Origin: Arthrobacter sp. SLBN-112
GTDB lineage: Bacteria > Actinomycetota > Actinomycetes > Actinomycetales > Micrococcaceae
NCBI RefSeq assembly: GCF_030944625.1
Contig: NZ_JAUSXY010000001.1
Location: 2,976,001 to 3,040,000, forward strand
Direction of reading: 5' to 3'
DNA length: 64,000 bases
The number at the start of each line of letters is the position of its first letter. Positions within the stretch are counted from its first letter, which is position 1. Below the pieces are notes generated by a model that did not search any database, was not told where the DNA came from, and worked only from the letters and a program-made list of their open reading frames with translations. The position numbers and the translations under genes were made by a program. Shown here in pieces: positions 8,545 to 16,531 of the stretch.

Positions 8545-9853
8545 CCCTCAGTAGTTTGGTCAGCAGGGTGTTCAGCACGCGGGCGCCGAATTTGAGAGAA
8601 TCCGCGGGGACCCGCTCGTCGACGCCGTGGAACATGCCGGTGAAGTCGAGTTCGTCCGGAAGCATCAGCGGGGCAAAACCGTAGCCGGTGATGCCCAGCC
8701 GGCTGAGCGACTTATTGTCTGTGCCGCCGGACAGCGTGTACGGCAGTACCTTGGCGCCCGGATCTTCCTTGTGGAGGGCATCGATCATGGAATCCACCAG
8801 GTTGCCGGCAAACGGGACCTCCAGCGAGACGTCATTGTGGACATAGCTGACATCGACGCCGGTGCCAGCGAGTTCGCGGACAATTTCCAGGACCTGCTGC
8901 TCCTGCCCGGGCAGCGTGCGGCAGTCAACCAGGGCTTCGGCCGACTCGGGAATCACGTTGTGCTTGTAACCGCCCTTCAGGAGGGTGGGGTTGGTGGTGT
9001 TCTGCAGGGTGGCGCCGACGAAGCGGGCCACGGTGCCAAGCTGGTCCAGCAGGAGGTCCGGATTGTCGGCGTCGAACTCCACTCCGGTGAGTTCGGTCAC
9101 GCCGTCAAGGAACTGGCGGGTGGTGGGGGTGAGTTCGATGGGCCACTTGTATTCACCGATGCGCGTGACCGCGGCGGCCAGGCGGGTGATCGCGTTGTCC
9201 GAGTTGATTTGCGAGCCGTGGCCGGCCCTGCCATGAGCCACCAGCCGAAGCCAGGAGATGCCTTTCTCGGCGGTCTGCAGCAGGTAGGTGCGCTGGCCGC
9301 CGATGGTGGCGGAGAAGCCGCCCACCTCGGAGATTGCCTCCGTTGCGCCCTCGAACAGTTCGGGACGGTTGTCCACCGCGTAGCGGGCGCCATAGACGCC
9401 TCCGGCTTCCTCATCCGCGAAGAACGCGAAGATGATGTCCCGCTTGGGTTTCCTGCCGTCCCTGGCGAAGCTGCGCATGACGGAGAGGATCATGGCATCC
9501 ATGTCTTTCATGTCGACGGCGCCGCGTCCCCAGATCAGGCCGTCCTTCAGTTCCGCACCAAACGGGTCCACGGACCATTGGTCACGCAGGGCAGGGACGA
9601 CGTCCAGGTGGCCGTGCACGACCAAGGCGCTGGCGGAAGGGTCCTCCCCCGCCATCCGGGTCACCACACTGGCGCGGCCGGGGGCCGATTCGAAGATCTC
9701 CGCGTCGAGTCCCACTTCCTCGATCAGCCCTGCGGTATATTCAGCGGCCGCCCGTTCCCCCGGCCCGGACCCGTCGCCGTAGTTGGACGTGTCGATCCGA
9801 ATGAGTTCCTGGCAGATCCGGACAACTTCATCCTCGGGCAGGACGTCAGGCAT
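8126..9853 (-). CDS. M20/M25/M40 family metallo-hydrolase with an out-of-frame run-on tail
   Basis: Residues 1 to about 432 form a complete dizinc peptidase/deacylase of the M20 family. Seen are the ligand motif VVHGHLDVVP, the bridging Asp region GRGAVDMKDM, the catalytic FFADEEAGG, the dimerisation domain (AHGRAGHGSQ) and the C-terminal ligand FHGVDER. Homology ends near base 8558. After that the frame continues another ~140 codons through the acyl-CoA dehydrogenase gene, encoding Arg/Gly/Pro-rich sequence that is simply the wrong frame of that gene. If one base of the AAA at 8555-8557 were absent, the protein would end Asn-Tyr-stop at 8548, giving 434 residues, a normal length. The tail is therefore most likely a frameshift (error or mutation), not a domain. 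Confidence 0.88.
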   Translation of the reverse strand: MPDVLPEDEVVRICQELIRIDTSNYGDGSGPGERAAAEYTAGLIEEVGLDAEIFESAPGRASVVTRMAGEDPSASALVVHGHLDVVPALRDQWSVDPFGAELKDGLIWGRGAVDMKDMDAMILSVMRSFARDGRKPKRDIIFAFFADEEAGGVYGARYAVDNRPELFEGATEAISEVGGFSATIGGQRTYLLQTAEKGISWLRLVAHGRAGHGSQINSDNAITRLAAAVTRIGEYKWPIELTPTTRQFLDGVTELTGVEFDADNPDLLLDQLGTVARFVGATLQNTTNPTLLKGGYKHNVIPESAEALVDCRTLPGQEQQVLEIVRELAGTGVDVSYVHNDVSLEVPFAGNLVDSMIDALHKEDPGAKVLPYTLSGGTDNKSLSRLGITGYGFAPLMLPDELDFTGMFHGVDERVPADSLKFGARVLNTLLTKLLRGAGCDSRRTAPGCAPGTHPGPRRRLRQGQRLLPRGPSGVGGCGLPEAFRAGVRRRRGLWAPSGGAVPAQAGNSCAGHGTCGQHAPGLDRRRARPGRPGRRLAGVRPQGNRTRRDLRLWQLRGRQRLRPLRLTDHGDAGT

Positions 9854-10022
9854 TGGTATCTCCTTGGTAGGGAATGACTGGGTGGCACGAGCTGAATCGC
9901 TGTCCTCAGCCTACCCATTCGGCCCGATTCGTTGTTCCCGAAAAGTCATGTTAGAGTTTTTCTCGCTGCTTCGGAGAGGCGCGAAACGCTGAAAGGCGGG
10001 ACGGCTTCCCGAAATACCACCT

Positions 10023-10105
10023 GCGCGGGTGGCGGAATGGCAGACGCGCTAGCTTGAGGTGCTAGTCCTCGAAAGGGGGTGGGGGTTCAAGTCCCCCTCC
10101 GCGCA
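10023..10105 (+). tRNA. tRNA-Leu (anticodon GAG)
   Basis: 83 bases with a complete class II cloverleaf. The acceptor GCGCGGG pairs with TCCGCGC plus discriminator A. Anticodon stem CTAGC/GCTAG encloses the loop TTGAGGT (anticodon at 10056-10058). A long variable arm (TCCTCGAAAGGGGG) and the T-arm GGGGGTTCAAGTCCCCC follow. CCA is not encoded. Reads CUC/CUU codons. A strong terminator follows directly. Confidence 0.97.
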
Positions 10106-10111
10106 CAAGGG

Positions 10112-10149
10112 AAAACCCCTGAAATCCAAGGATTTCAGGGGTTTTTTTC
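10112..10149 (+). terminator. rho-independent terminator of tRNA-Leu
   Basis: Perfect 16-base inverted repeat AAAACCCCTGAAATCC / GGATTTCAGGGGTTTT separated by AA, running into an uninterrupted T tract. It starts six bases after the tRNA 3' end. Confidence 0.92.
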
Positions 10150-10327
10150 TTTCCTCGCCCAAGCGAGCTCCTGTCCCGCCCATGCGGTTGTTCGTCGGCC
10201 CAGTCCTGGATTGGCGGGGCGTCGGCCAGCGATGCTGCCGTGCCCGGACTGTAACCGGGTGAAGGCTGGAACCCCGGGTTCCGCACACCTGAGCGGGGTA
10301 TCCGTTCCTGATCGAAAGTAGTCTCCG

Positions 10328-10972
10328 TTGAAAAATCAGCTCACGTTCAGCGCTGTCCTTGCCGGTATCACGCTGGCAGTCGCTGGATGCTCGGCGTCCG
10401 TCACCCCCGGCCCTGGCACCGCGGTGCCCACGGCCGGCACAACGGCCTCACCTGCATCAGCCGCCCCGGGGTCTTCCTCCGCAGCGTCCACCGGCTGGGA
10501 ACTGAAGCCAAGGAGCGGTGGGGACCGGATCAAAGCCGCCGGGCTGCAGGTCCTCAACGCCGAAGGCGCCGCCGAACACTTCCACGCCCACCTGGATGTT
10601 TTCGTGGACGGTAAGCCGGTCACCGTGCCCGCAGACATCGGCTTCAGCTTTGACGATTCCGGCCGGCCTAACGGCATCTCGGCACTGCACAGCCATGACG
10701 AATCCGGGATCATTCACATTGAAGCACCCACCGCCGGCGCCACCTACACCCTCGGGCAGTTCCTCACCGAATGGGGTGTCCTGGACGGAACCGACCCGAC
10801 ACCCGGCGCGGCGCATTCGGCCCAGGACGGCTGGAGTGCGGCCGTCAACGGTGCCCGGCAGGACGGGAAAATCGCCGATGTGGTCTTGAAAGCCCACGAC
10901 GAGGTCGTCTTGTTCCACGGCGCGGCCCCTGCCACGCTCCCTGTCACGTTCACTTTCCCGGCAGGGGTGTAG
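10328..10972 (+). CDS. histidine-rich secreted lipoprotein, function unknown
   Basis: 214 residues from a TTG start. A lipoprotein signal peptide ends in the lipobox LAVAGC (Cys21), followed by a Pro/Ala/Ser/Thr linker to about residue 55, so the protein is probably anchored on the outer face of the membrane. The folded part has two His clusters, HFHAHLD (His84, 86, 88) and LHSHDESGIIHIE (His121, 123, 130), which suggest metal binding. No enzyme family is recognised. Related proteins, often with an N-terminal membrane helix, are known in actinobacteria as hypotheticals. Preceded by about 170 bases without a gene. Confidence 0.8.
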   Translation: MKNQLTFSAVLAGITLAVAGCSASVTPGPGTAVPTAGTTASPASAAPGSSSAASTGWELKPRSGGDRIKAAGLQVLNAEGAAEHFHAHLDVFVDGKPVTVPADIGFSFDDSGRPNGISALHSHDESGIIHIEAPTAGATYTLGQFLTEWGVLDGTDPTPGAAHSAQDGWSAAVNGARQDGKIADVVLKAHDEVVLFHGAAPATLPVTFTFPAGV

Positions 10973-11070
10973 CCTCCAAACCTCAGCCGGAGCTTGCTAA
11001 CGGGATCCTAAGCATGCTTATGATGAATGTGGCCGAATGCGAACGGCTACCAACCAGAGGAGGAAACACC

Positions 11071-11244
11071 ATGGGACTGGGCGACAAGATTGATAACGCT
11101 GCCGAGAAGGCAGGCGGCAAGGCCAAGGAAGCCGCGGGCACGGCCACGGGCGATGAGAGCCTGCGGACCGAAGGCCAGGCAGACCAGGCCAAGGGTGATT
11201 TGAAGCAGGCCGGAGAAAAGGTCAAGGACGCCTTCAAGCACTAA
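11071..11244 (+). CDS. CsbD family stress protein
   Basis: 57-residue, highly charged, Lys/Ala/Gly-rich protein (GDKIDNAAEKAGGKAKEAAG...QADQAKGDLKQAGEKVKDAF) typical of CsbD. The family is induced by general stress in Bacillus under sigma-B; its molecular role is unknown. The ATG at 11071 has an ideal AGAGGAGGA ribosome site eight bases upstream, so the longer upstream frame is not the gene. Confidence 0.93.
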   Translation: MGLGDKIDNAAEKAGGKAKEAAGTATGDESLRTEGQADQAKGDLKQAGEKVKDAFKH

Positions 11245-11258
11245 CAGTTTCTTTTAGG

Positions 11259-11291
11259 AAGGGCGCGCTCAGCGAACGGGGCGCGCCTTTT
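11259..11291 (+). terminator. terminator after csbD-like gene
   Basis: GGCGCGC (11262-11268) pairs with GCGCGCC (11281-11287), flanked by AA and TTTT, with a 12-base loop. It follows the CsbD stop by 17 bases. Confidence 0.75.
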
Positions 11292-11454
11292 CTGTTCCCC
11301 GGCGCCCTTTCGGCCCCCGGCGTGGCGTGCTTCCCTGAACTGATGCGGCCCCAGGTCAGGCATTCAGGCTGTTTCAAGACTTCACTCGTAGAGTTGGAAT
11401 GTCATGGGCCAAGGGCGGCCCCACGGGGGATGCAGGGCAATTGGAAGGACAAGC

Positions 11455-12192
11455 GTGGCAAAGCCATCTATGCCATCATTGAAGACACGCGTTGGCGTTG
11501 GAGCGGCAGCCGTTCTCGCCGCCGGTGCCATGGCCGCGGCAGGCATCGCGACCGCATCGGCCGCCCCCACGCCGTCGCCGATCTCGACGGCGGCCCCGTC
11601 CACCGGTGCTAATGGCGCAGCCAAGGCAGGCCAGGGAACCGGTGGCCTCAAAGCCTTTCTGAATCTGCAGGCTGACAGTCCCCAGTCCGCCGGTGACCGG
11701 GCAGCGAAAGCTGCCGCCACCCTCGTGGCGCACCCCAGGCTGTTCGCGAAACTCCCGGCATCCCTGCAGGCAGATGTAACGACGCTCAAGGACGCACCCG
11801 CCGCTGACCGGGTGAAGGACGCTTACAAGATCAAAACCACCGCCCTCTCCGGTGGGTACGGTACCGAAATTCAACAGCGCGCCCAGGCATTCGAAAAGAC
11901 AGCGACGGCGATGGCAGGCCTCCGCCAGGAGCTGCGGAAGGCGTTTACCTCGGCGACGCCCGGTGCCGGACTCCAGAAAATCGCCGACCAACTGATCAGC
12001 CATCCCAAGCTGCTCGCCAAGCTCCCAACGAACCTGCAGGCTGACCTGACGGCACTCAAGAACGCCTCCGCGGTAGAAGTGGATGGCCAGGCCGGCAAGA
12101 TCAAGGACACTGCCCTAAACGGCGGCTACGGTGCCAAACTCCAGAAAATGGCGCAGTCCCTTGAAAAGAAAGCCACAGCACCAGCCACTTAA
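11455..12192 (+). CDS. secreted protein with an internally duplicated ~65-residue domain, function unknown
   Basis: 245 residues from the GTG at 11455, which has a GGAAGGA ribosome site. A signal peptide (basic KTRV, then an Ala/Gly-rich hydrophobic core, cleavage near ASAAP at about 35-37) is followed by a Pro/Ser/Thr linker. Two homologous copies of one domain sit at about 84-152 and 173-241. Both contain HPxLxAKLPxxLQADxTxLK, then TALxGGYG, then an EKxATA end, and roughly half the positions are identical. The copies are helix-rich with no Cys and no catalytic motif. I do not recognise the domain; it could be an envelope-associated helical bundle. Confidence 0.8.
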   Translation: MAKPSMPSLKTRVGVGAAAVLAAGAMAAAGIATASAAPTPSPISTAAPSTGANGAAKAGQGTGGLKAFLNLQADSPQSAGDRAAKAAATLVAHPRLFAKLPASLQADVTTLKDAPAADRVKDAYKIKTTALSGGYGTEIQQRAQAFEKTATAMAGLRQELRKAFTSATPGAGLQKIADQLISHPKLLAKLPTNLQADLTALKNASAVEVDGQAGKIKDTALNGGYGAKLQKMAQSLEKKATAPAT

Positions 12193-12254
12193 TTCACCTC
12201 GCGTCGCCAACTACCAGCGCCGGGGCAGGAAACGGCTGCACTGCAGGACATGAA

Positions 12255-12285
12255 AGAGGGGAAGACCGTAGTGGTCTTCCCCTCT
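12255..12285. terminator. bidirectional terminator
   Basis: AGAGGGGAAGACC / GGTCTTCCCCTCT, a perfect 13-base stem with loop GTAGT followed by a TCCCC stretch. Lies between the converging duplicated-domain gene and the DUF805 gene. Confidence 0.8.
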
Positions 12286-12325
12286 TCCCCCGCCCTGTCC
12301 CTTGTCGGGACGGGCTGCGTAATTG

Positions 12326-12838
12326 TTACTGCGTGGGCTGGTCGAACCGCTGCCCGGCCGGGTCCGGACCCAAAAGGGTGAAGACCAGGAGGATGATTGC
12401 TCCGGCGAACGGGATCAGTCCTAGCAGGATCAGCCAGCCACTCTTATTGCTGTCGTGCAGGCGGCGCACCGTCAGTGCCAGCGACGGAACGATGGTGGCC
12501 AGGCCCCAGATAATGAGCAGAATCAGGCCGAACACTGAACCAGGACCCAACTGCGGGGTGCTGCTGTAGGACGACGTGGACGCGACCATGCCTGTGTTGA
12601 CGATGATGTTCAAAATGATGCTGACGATCACGGATACGAGCGTCCACCACCAGTATTCGCTCCGGCTGGCCCTGCCGGAGAAAGCCGCATACTTCTTGAA
12701 GAAGCGTTTGACTGCCGCCGGGAACGGCGCGCCGTAGTAAGGGGCCCAGAGCGGAGGTTCCCCGCCTGGCCAAGACTGCTAGGACGGGTACTGCTGCGAC
12801 GGATAAGGCTGCTGCGACGGGTATTGCGGATAGCTCAA
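12326..12838 (-). pseudogene. DUF805 family membrane protein interrupted by an in-frame TAG
   Basis: Read from the TTG at 12838 (GGGGGAA ribosome site upstream), the frame encodes a cytoplasmic Tyr/Pro/Ser/Gln tail with repeated PSQQ units, then the canonical DUF805 start (FFKKYAAFSGRASRSEYWWW) and three membrane segments. Those include the LTVRRLHDSNKSGW signature loop and end at 12326. Codon 20 is TAG (12779-12781), inside the third PSQQ unit where CAG would restore the repeat. Downstream of the stop the only usable start is GTG at 12631, which would lose the signature N-terminus, so the gene is probably inactive unless the stop is a sequence error or is suppressed. Confidence 0.85.
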
Positions 12839-13048
12839 GGTTTTCCCCCAGGTGTCAGAAGTGACTGGAACGTGCCCATCGTACTGTCGATGTAGCACAA
12901 AACAACCTGCGCAGGGGTAACAATTGTCCCAAATTTCCCTAAACCCCGAGGGATACCGGCAACGCCCGGAGATACTGCGGCGGCCCGCGTCCGTAGGCTA
13001 CGTTGGGAACGAAGAGGCCTTCCCCGGGGCCCGGACAAGGAGCGCCGA

Positions 13049-14662
13049 TTGGACAACATCGCCGGCAAGTGGTTCCTGAGCAGATCCGAGCGGGGAAATC
13101 CTGCCAGCGCTGTGCAGGCGGGGAACGACGGATCCCCGTCCTGGTCAGAGGGAAACCTGGTGCGGCCCTTGGTCCATGGCGCGTCCTACTTTTCCCGCTT
13201 GCATGAAGAACTGTCGGCTCTGCAGGCCGGTGACCGGGTATGGTTCACGGACTGGCGCGGGGATGCGGATGAGCGGCTATCTGCGGACGGCCCCACGATT
13301 GGTGAGGTTCTGGCGGGGCTGGCCCGTGCAGGGGTGGAAGTCCGTGGACTCGTTTGGCGGTCCCACGGCGAACGGGTATCGGCCCCCATCAGCGGGCGCT
13401 CCAACGAACTCCTCAGCCGGCAAATCAACGATGCCGGAGGCGAAGCGCTGCTGGATCAGCGCGTGCGTCTCTTTGGTTCCCATCACCAGAAAATGGTGGT
13501 CATCCGCCGTCGCGACGACCCTTCTAAGGACGTCGCTTTCGTCGGCGGGCTCGACCTCTCACACAGCCGCCGGGACGACGCCCGCCATGGCGGTGACCCG
13601 CAACCGGTAAAGATGGATTCCAAATACAGTCAGCGGCCCCCGTGGCACGATGCTGCATTGGAACTCCGCGGCCCAGTGGTGGCCGATGTCCTTGCGGTTT
13701 TCGCTGAACGGTGGAACGATCCGCACCCGCTGGACCGACACACGCCCTACCGCATGTTGCTGCAGCGCCTGGCCCGGATGCCCCGTCACCCCAAACCGCT
13801 TCCGGCCGCTGCCCCTCCCCCACCACCGGCGGGCCCGCACGCGGTGCAGCTGCTGCGTACGTACGGCCGGAAGCACCCACCTTTCCCGTTCGCTCCCAGC
13901 GGGGAGCGAAGCATAGCCCGCGCCTACGCGAAAGCCTTCTCCCAAGCCCGTTCACTCATCTACATCGAGGACCAGTACTTATGGTCAACCGAGGTCGCGG
14001 CCGGAATCGCAGCGGCGCTGGAGCGCAATCCTGAGCTGCAGGTGATCATCGTCGTACCCCGATATCCGGACTCGGATGGTCGGGTAGGCGGCCCGCCCAG
14101 GCGGCTGGGGCAAGTGCGCGCCATCACCATGCTCCGGCGGGCCGCGCCGGACCGGGTCGGGGTGTTCGACCTGGAGAACACCGACGGCACCCCCATTTAT
14201 GTCCACGCCAAGATCTGCATCATCGACGACGCCTGGTTCACCTGCGGATCGGACAACTTTAACCGCCGGTCCTGGACCACTGACAGCGAGCTCACGTGCG
14301 CCGTCGTCGATACCTCCGGCTCCGGAAGCGGCAGCCCCGCCGAAGCCAACGAACCTGCCGCACCCGGGCCGTTGGCCAGGGAACTTCGAACCCAGCTCTG
14401 GGCCGAGCACCTGGGGCTGGACACCGAAGACCTGCGACTCCTTGCGCGAACGGCCGGGCTGGACCTGTGGAACAGCATTGCCGATGCCCTTGATCAATGG
14501 CACCGGGACGGGCGCCGGACGCCTCGGCCTTCCGGACAGGTGCGCCGCCACACCATAGAGCCCCTGCCGCCGCTCCACCGGCTTTGGGCCGATCCGCTGT
14601 ACCGCCTCGTAGTGGACCCGGACGGCCGCCCACGCTCCCTCCGCGGCACAGACAGGTTCTAG
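13049..14662 (+). CDS. phospholipase D-like phosphodiesterase
   Basis: 537 residues with two HKD active-site halves. The first is HHQKMVVIRRR...VAFVGG, with His146 and Lys148; the second is VHAKICIIDDAWFTCGSDN, with His386 and Lys388. Between them are the usual PLD strands (SLIYIEDQYLW, VIIVVPRYPDSDG). Members hydrolyse or transphosphatidylate phospholipids such as cardiolipin precursors; no signal peptide is seen, so it is likely cytoplasmic or peripheral. TTG start with AAGGAG ribosome site. A Pro-rich linker (PPPPPAGP) at about 260 separates the halves. Confidence 0.9.
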   Translation: MDNIAGKWFLSRSERGNPASAVQAGNDGSPSWSEGNLVRPLVHGASYFSRLHEELSALQAGDRVWFTDWRGDADERLSADGPTIGEVLAGLARAGVEVRGLVWRSHGERVSAPISGRSNELLSRQINDAGGEALLDQRVRLFGSHHQKMVVIRRRDDPSKDVAFVGGLDLSHSRRDDARHGGDPQPVKMDSKYSQRPPWHDAALELRGPVVADVLAVFAERWNDPHPLDRHTPYRMLLQRLARMPRHPKPLPAAAPPPPPAGPHAVQLLRTYGRKHPPFPFAPSGERSIARAYAKAFSQARSLIYIEDQYLWSTEVAAGIAAALERNPELQVIIVVPRYPDSDGRVGGPPRRLGQVRAITMLRRAAPDRVGVFDLENTDGTPIYVHAKICIIDDAWFTCGSDNFNRRSWTTDSELTCAVVDTSGSGSGSPAEANEPAAPGPLARELRTQLWAEHLGLDTEDLRLLARTAGLDLWNSIADALDQWHRDGRRTPRPSGQVRRHTIEPLPPLHRLWADPLYRLVVDPDGRPRSLRGTDRF

Positions 14663-14782
14663 CCGCCGGACAGGTCCCCCGGAGACCGGCGACCGGGGCC
14701 GAACAAACCACCTGCACGGGGCACGTTGCGGCCGCGGTAAGTTGTAGCGGTAACTGCAGCCGAGTGCGGATTTGGAGTAGAC

Positions 14783-15802
14783 ATGAAAGCCATCGTGTAC
14801 GAGGAGACAGGCCCATCATCGGTCCTGAAGCTCCGCGACAAGCCGCTGCTGGACCCCGGTCCGGGCGAGGTCCGGGTCCGACTGCTCGTGTCCGGGGTGA
14901 ACCCTACTGACTGGAAGTCCCGCTCCGGTGGCGGGAGCACGAAGCTCGACGCGCCCAAGGTTCCGAACCAGGACGGGGCCGGGGTGATCGATGCGGTAGG
15001 TTCCGGGGTGGCCGGGTTCGGCGTCGGGGACCGTGTCTGGCTCTGGGACGTGGCGTGGGACAGCAACGAAGGCACTGCGCAGGAGTACGTCACAGTGCCC
15101 GCCGGGAAGGCCGTGGCCCTTCCGGCCGGAGAGTCCTTCGACGCCGGCGCCTCGCTCGGCATTCCCGCACTGACCGCCCACCGCGCCCTCACCTCGACAG
15201 AAGGCGGACCGTCCCGGCTCTCCCCCGGCGTCCTGGCCGGGCGGACCGTGCTGGTCACTGGAGGCGCGGGAGCTGTGGGACATGCAGCCATCCAGTTGGC
15301 ACGATGGGCCGGGGCATCAGTCATCACCACCGTCAGCGGCGACCATAAGGCGGAACTGGCACGGCGGGCGGGCGCCGGCACGATCATCAACTACCGGACG
15401 GACGACGTCGTTCGTGCTGTCCGTGAGGCGTGCCCGGACGACGTGGACATCATCGTGGACGTCAACGCTCCGGCGAACATAGAGGCGGACCTTGAAGTAC
15501 TCAAGCCGGGCGGAACGATCTCCGTCTACGCCGCAAACCCCGGAGACTCACTCACCGTGCCCATCCGCGAAAGCATGACCAAGAATGTCCGGCTGCAATT
15601 CATCCTCACCTACACGGTTACCGATGAGCAGAAGCAGCAGGCCGTGGCTGCTGTCTCCGAAGCCCTCGAAGCCGGCGCGCTTCGCGTCGGCGAAGAACAT
15701 GGGCTGCCGCTGTCACGCTTCCGCCTGGAGGAAACCGCAGCTGCCCATGACGCCGTAGAACAGGGCATCATCGGAAAAGTGCTTATCGACGTCGCGTCTT
15801 AA
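14783..15802 (+). CDS. NADPH:quinone reductase-like medium-chain dehydrogenase
   Basis: 339 residues of the zinc-free MDR/quinone oxidoreductase type. It has an N-terminal GroES-like domain (PGPGEVRVRLLVSGVNPTDWK at 26-45) and a Rossmann domain with GGAGAVGHAA at 160-169. It reduces quinones or enones with NADPH; the actual substrate is unknown. Stands alone on the + strand. Confidence 0.9.
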   Translation: MKAIVYEETGPSSVLKLRDKPLLDPGPGEVRVRLLVSGVNPTDWKSRSGGGSTKLDAPKVPNQDGAGVIDAVGSGVAGFGVGDRVWLWDVAWDSNEGTAQEYVTVPAGKAVALPAGESFDAGASLGIPALTAHRALTSTEGGPSRLSPGVLAGRTVLVTGGAGAVGHAAIQLARWAGASVITTVSGDHKAELARRAGAGTIINYRTDDVVRAVREACPDDVDIIVDVNAPANIEADLEVLKPGGTISVYAANPGDSLTVPIRESMTKNVRLQFILTYTVTDEQKQQAVAAVSEALEAGALRVGEEHGLPLSRFRLEETAAAHDAVEQGIIGKVLIDVAS

Positions 15803-15839
15803 TTTGCGGGGACCGGCGGTGGCGATGCCGCTCCAGGAA

Positions 15840-16031
15840 CTATTGCGAAAGCCGGTCCCTCGCCGCATGTTCAACGAGCACCGGTATGAACGCGCGCACC
15901 CTTCCGGTGTCAAGCATGCTGTGCTCTTGCTGCACCACTTCCTCGATCTGCTCCCGGGACAGCGCGGGAAACCTCGCCACCAGCCGGTCCACCACTTCGC
16001 CGAGGGCCCGCAACTCTTCGCTTACTCCCAT
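15840..16031 (-). CDS. three-helix bundle dimerization domain protein
   Basis: About 63 residues from the ATG at 16031 (an in-frame TTG at 16067 would add 12). The sequence EELRALGEVVDRLVARFPALSREQIEEVVQQEHSML...RVRAFIPVLVEHAARDRL is all-helical and matches the short actinobacterial family named for a three-helix bundle dimerisation domain. Its role is unknown. The start is uncertain because neither start has a clear ribosome site. Confidence 0.7.
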   Translation of the reverse strand: MGVSEELRALGEVVDRLVARFPALSREQIEEVVQQEHSMLDTGRVRAFIPVLVEHAARDRLSQ

Positions 16032-16234
16032 CCGGAAAGTGTCAGCGGTCCGGGCGAACCTCGTCAAGACTTGACGATCCAGGCAGCCGTGGAGAAGTTT
16101 CCGGTGGGACGGGGCTCAGGATCCGGGTGGGACGGGGCCAAGGGAAGGCGCACGACGGCAAGCGCCGCGTTAGGTCGAAATCTGCCTCGCCATCGCGCCG
16201 GTCGCCGGGGGCACCCGCCGGCGTCCCGTTGTCG

Positions 16235-16456
16235 TCAGTGCAGATGCAACCTCCGGGGCCGGGTATGGCGGTGCACGCGCGAACCCGCCACGGCCGGACG
16301 GTACTCGATCCGCCGTTTTTCCGTCCGGATGCCACGGCGTTCCTGCCGCCGGGCCTTCCGTTCCGGACGGTCGATAGCGGACAGGATGGTCAGCGTAACC
16401 GCCATCCACAGGAGGGCGGTCCCCAACACCAAGGCGATCTCCAGCTCAGTGCTCAT
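16235..16456 (-). CDS. small single-pass membrane protein, hypothetical
   Basis: 73 residues from the ATG at 16456 (MSTELEIALVLG). One hydrophobic helix covers residues 6-26, followed by a strongly basic Arg-rich cytoplasmic tail. No family recognised. Coding potential is plausible because the hydrophobic helix begins right after a sensible start, but the gene could be spurious. Confidence 0.4.
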   Translation of the reverse strand: MSTELEIALVLGTALLWMAVTLTILSAIDRPERKARRQERRGIRTEKRRIEYRPAVAGSRVHRHTRPRRLHLH

Positions 16457-16531
16457 AATCACAATTTTAGGCCTCGACGGCCGTGGCCGACCCCCGCAGA
16501 TCCACATCAAAGCCGTCTAAACCCACAACAC

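Noticed and set aside
8627..9877. 416-residue + strand frame antisense to the M20 gene
   Set aside because: The minus-strand frame has all zinc-ligand motifs; the antisense frame is a GC-driven mirror.
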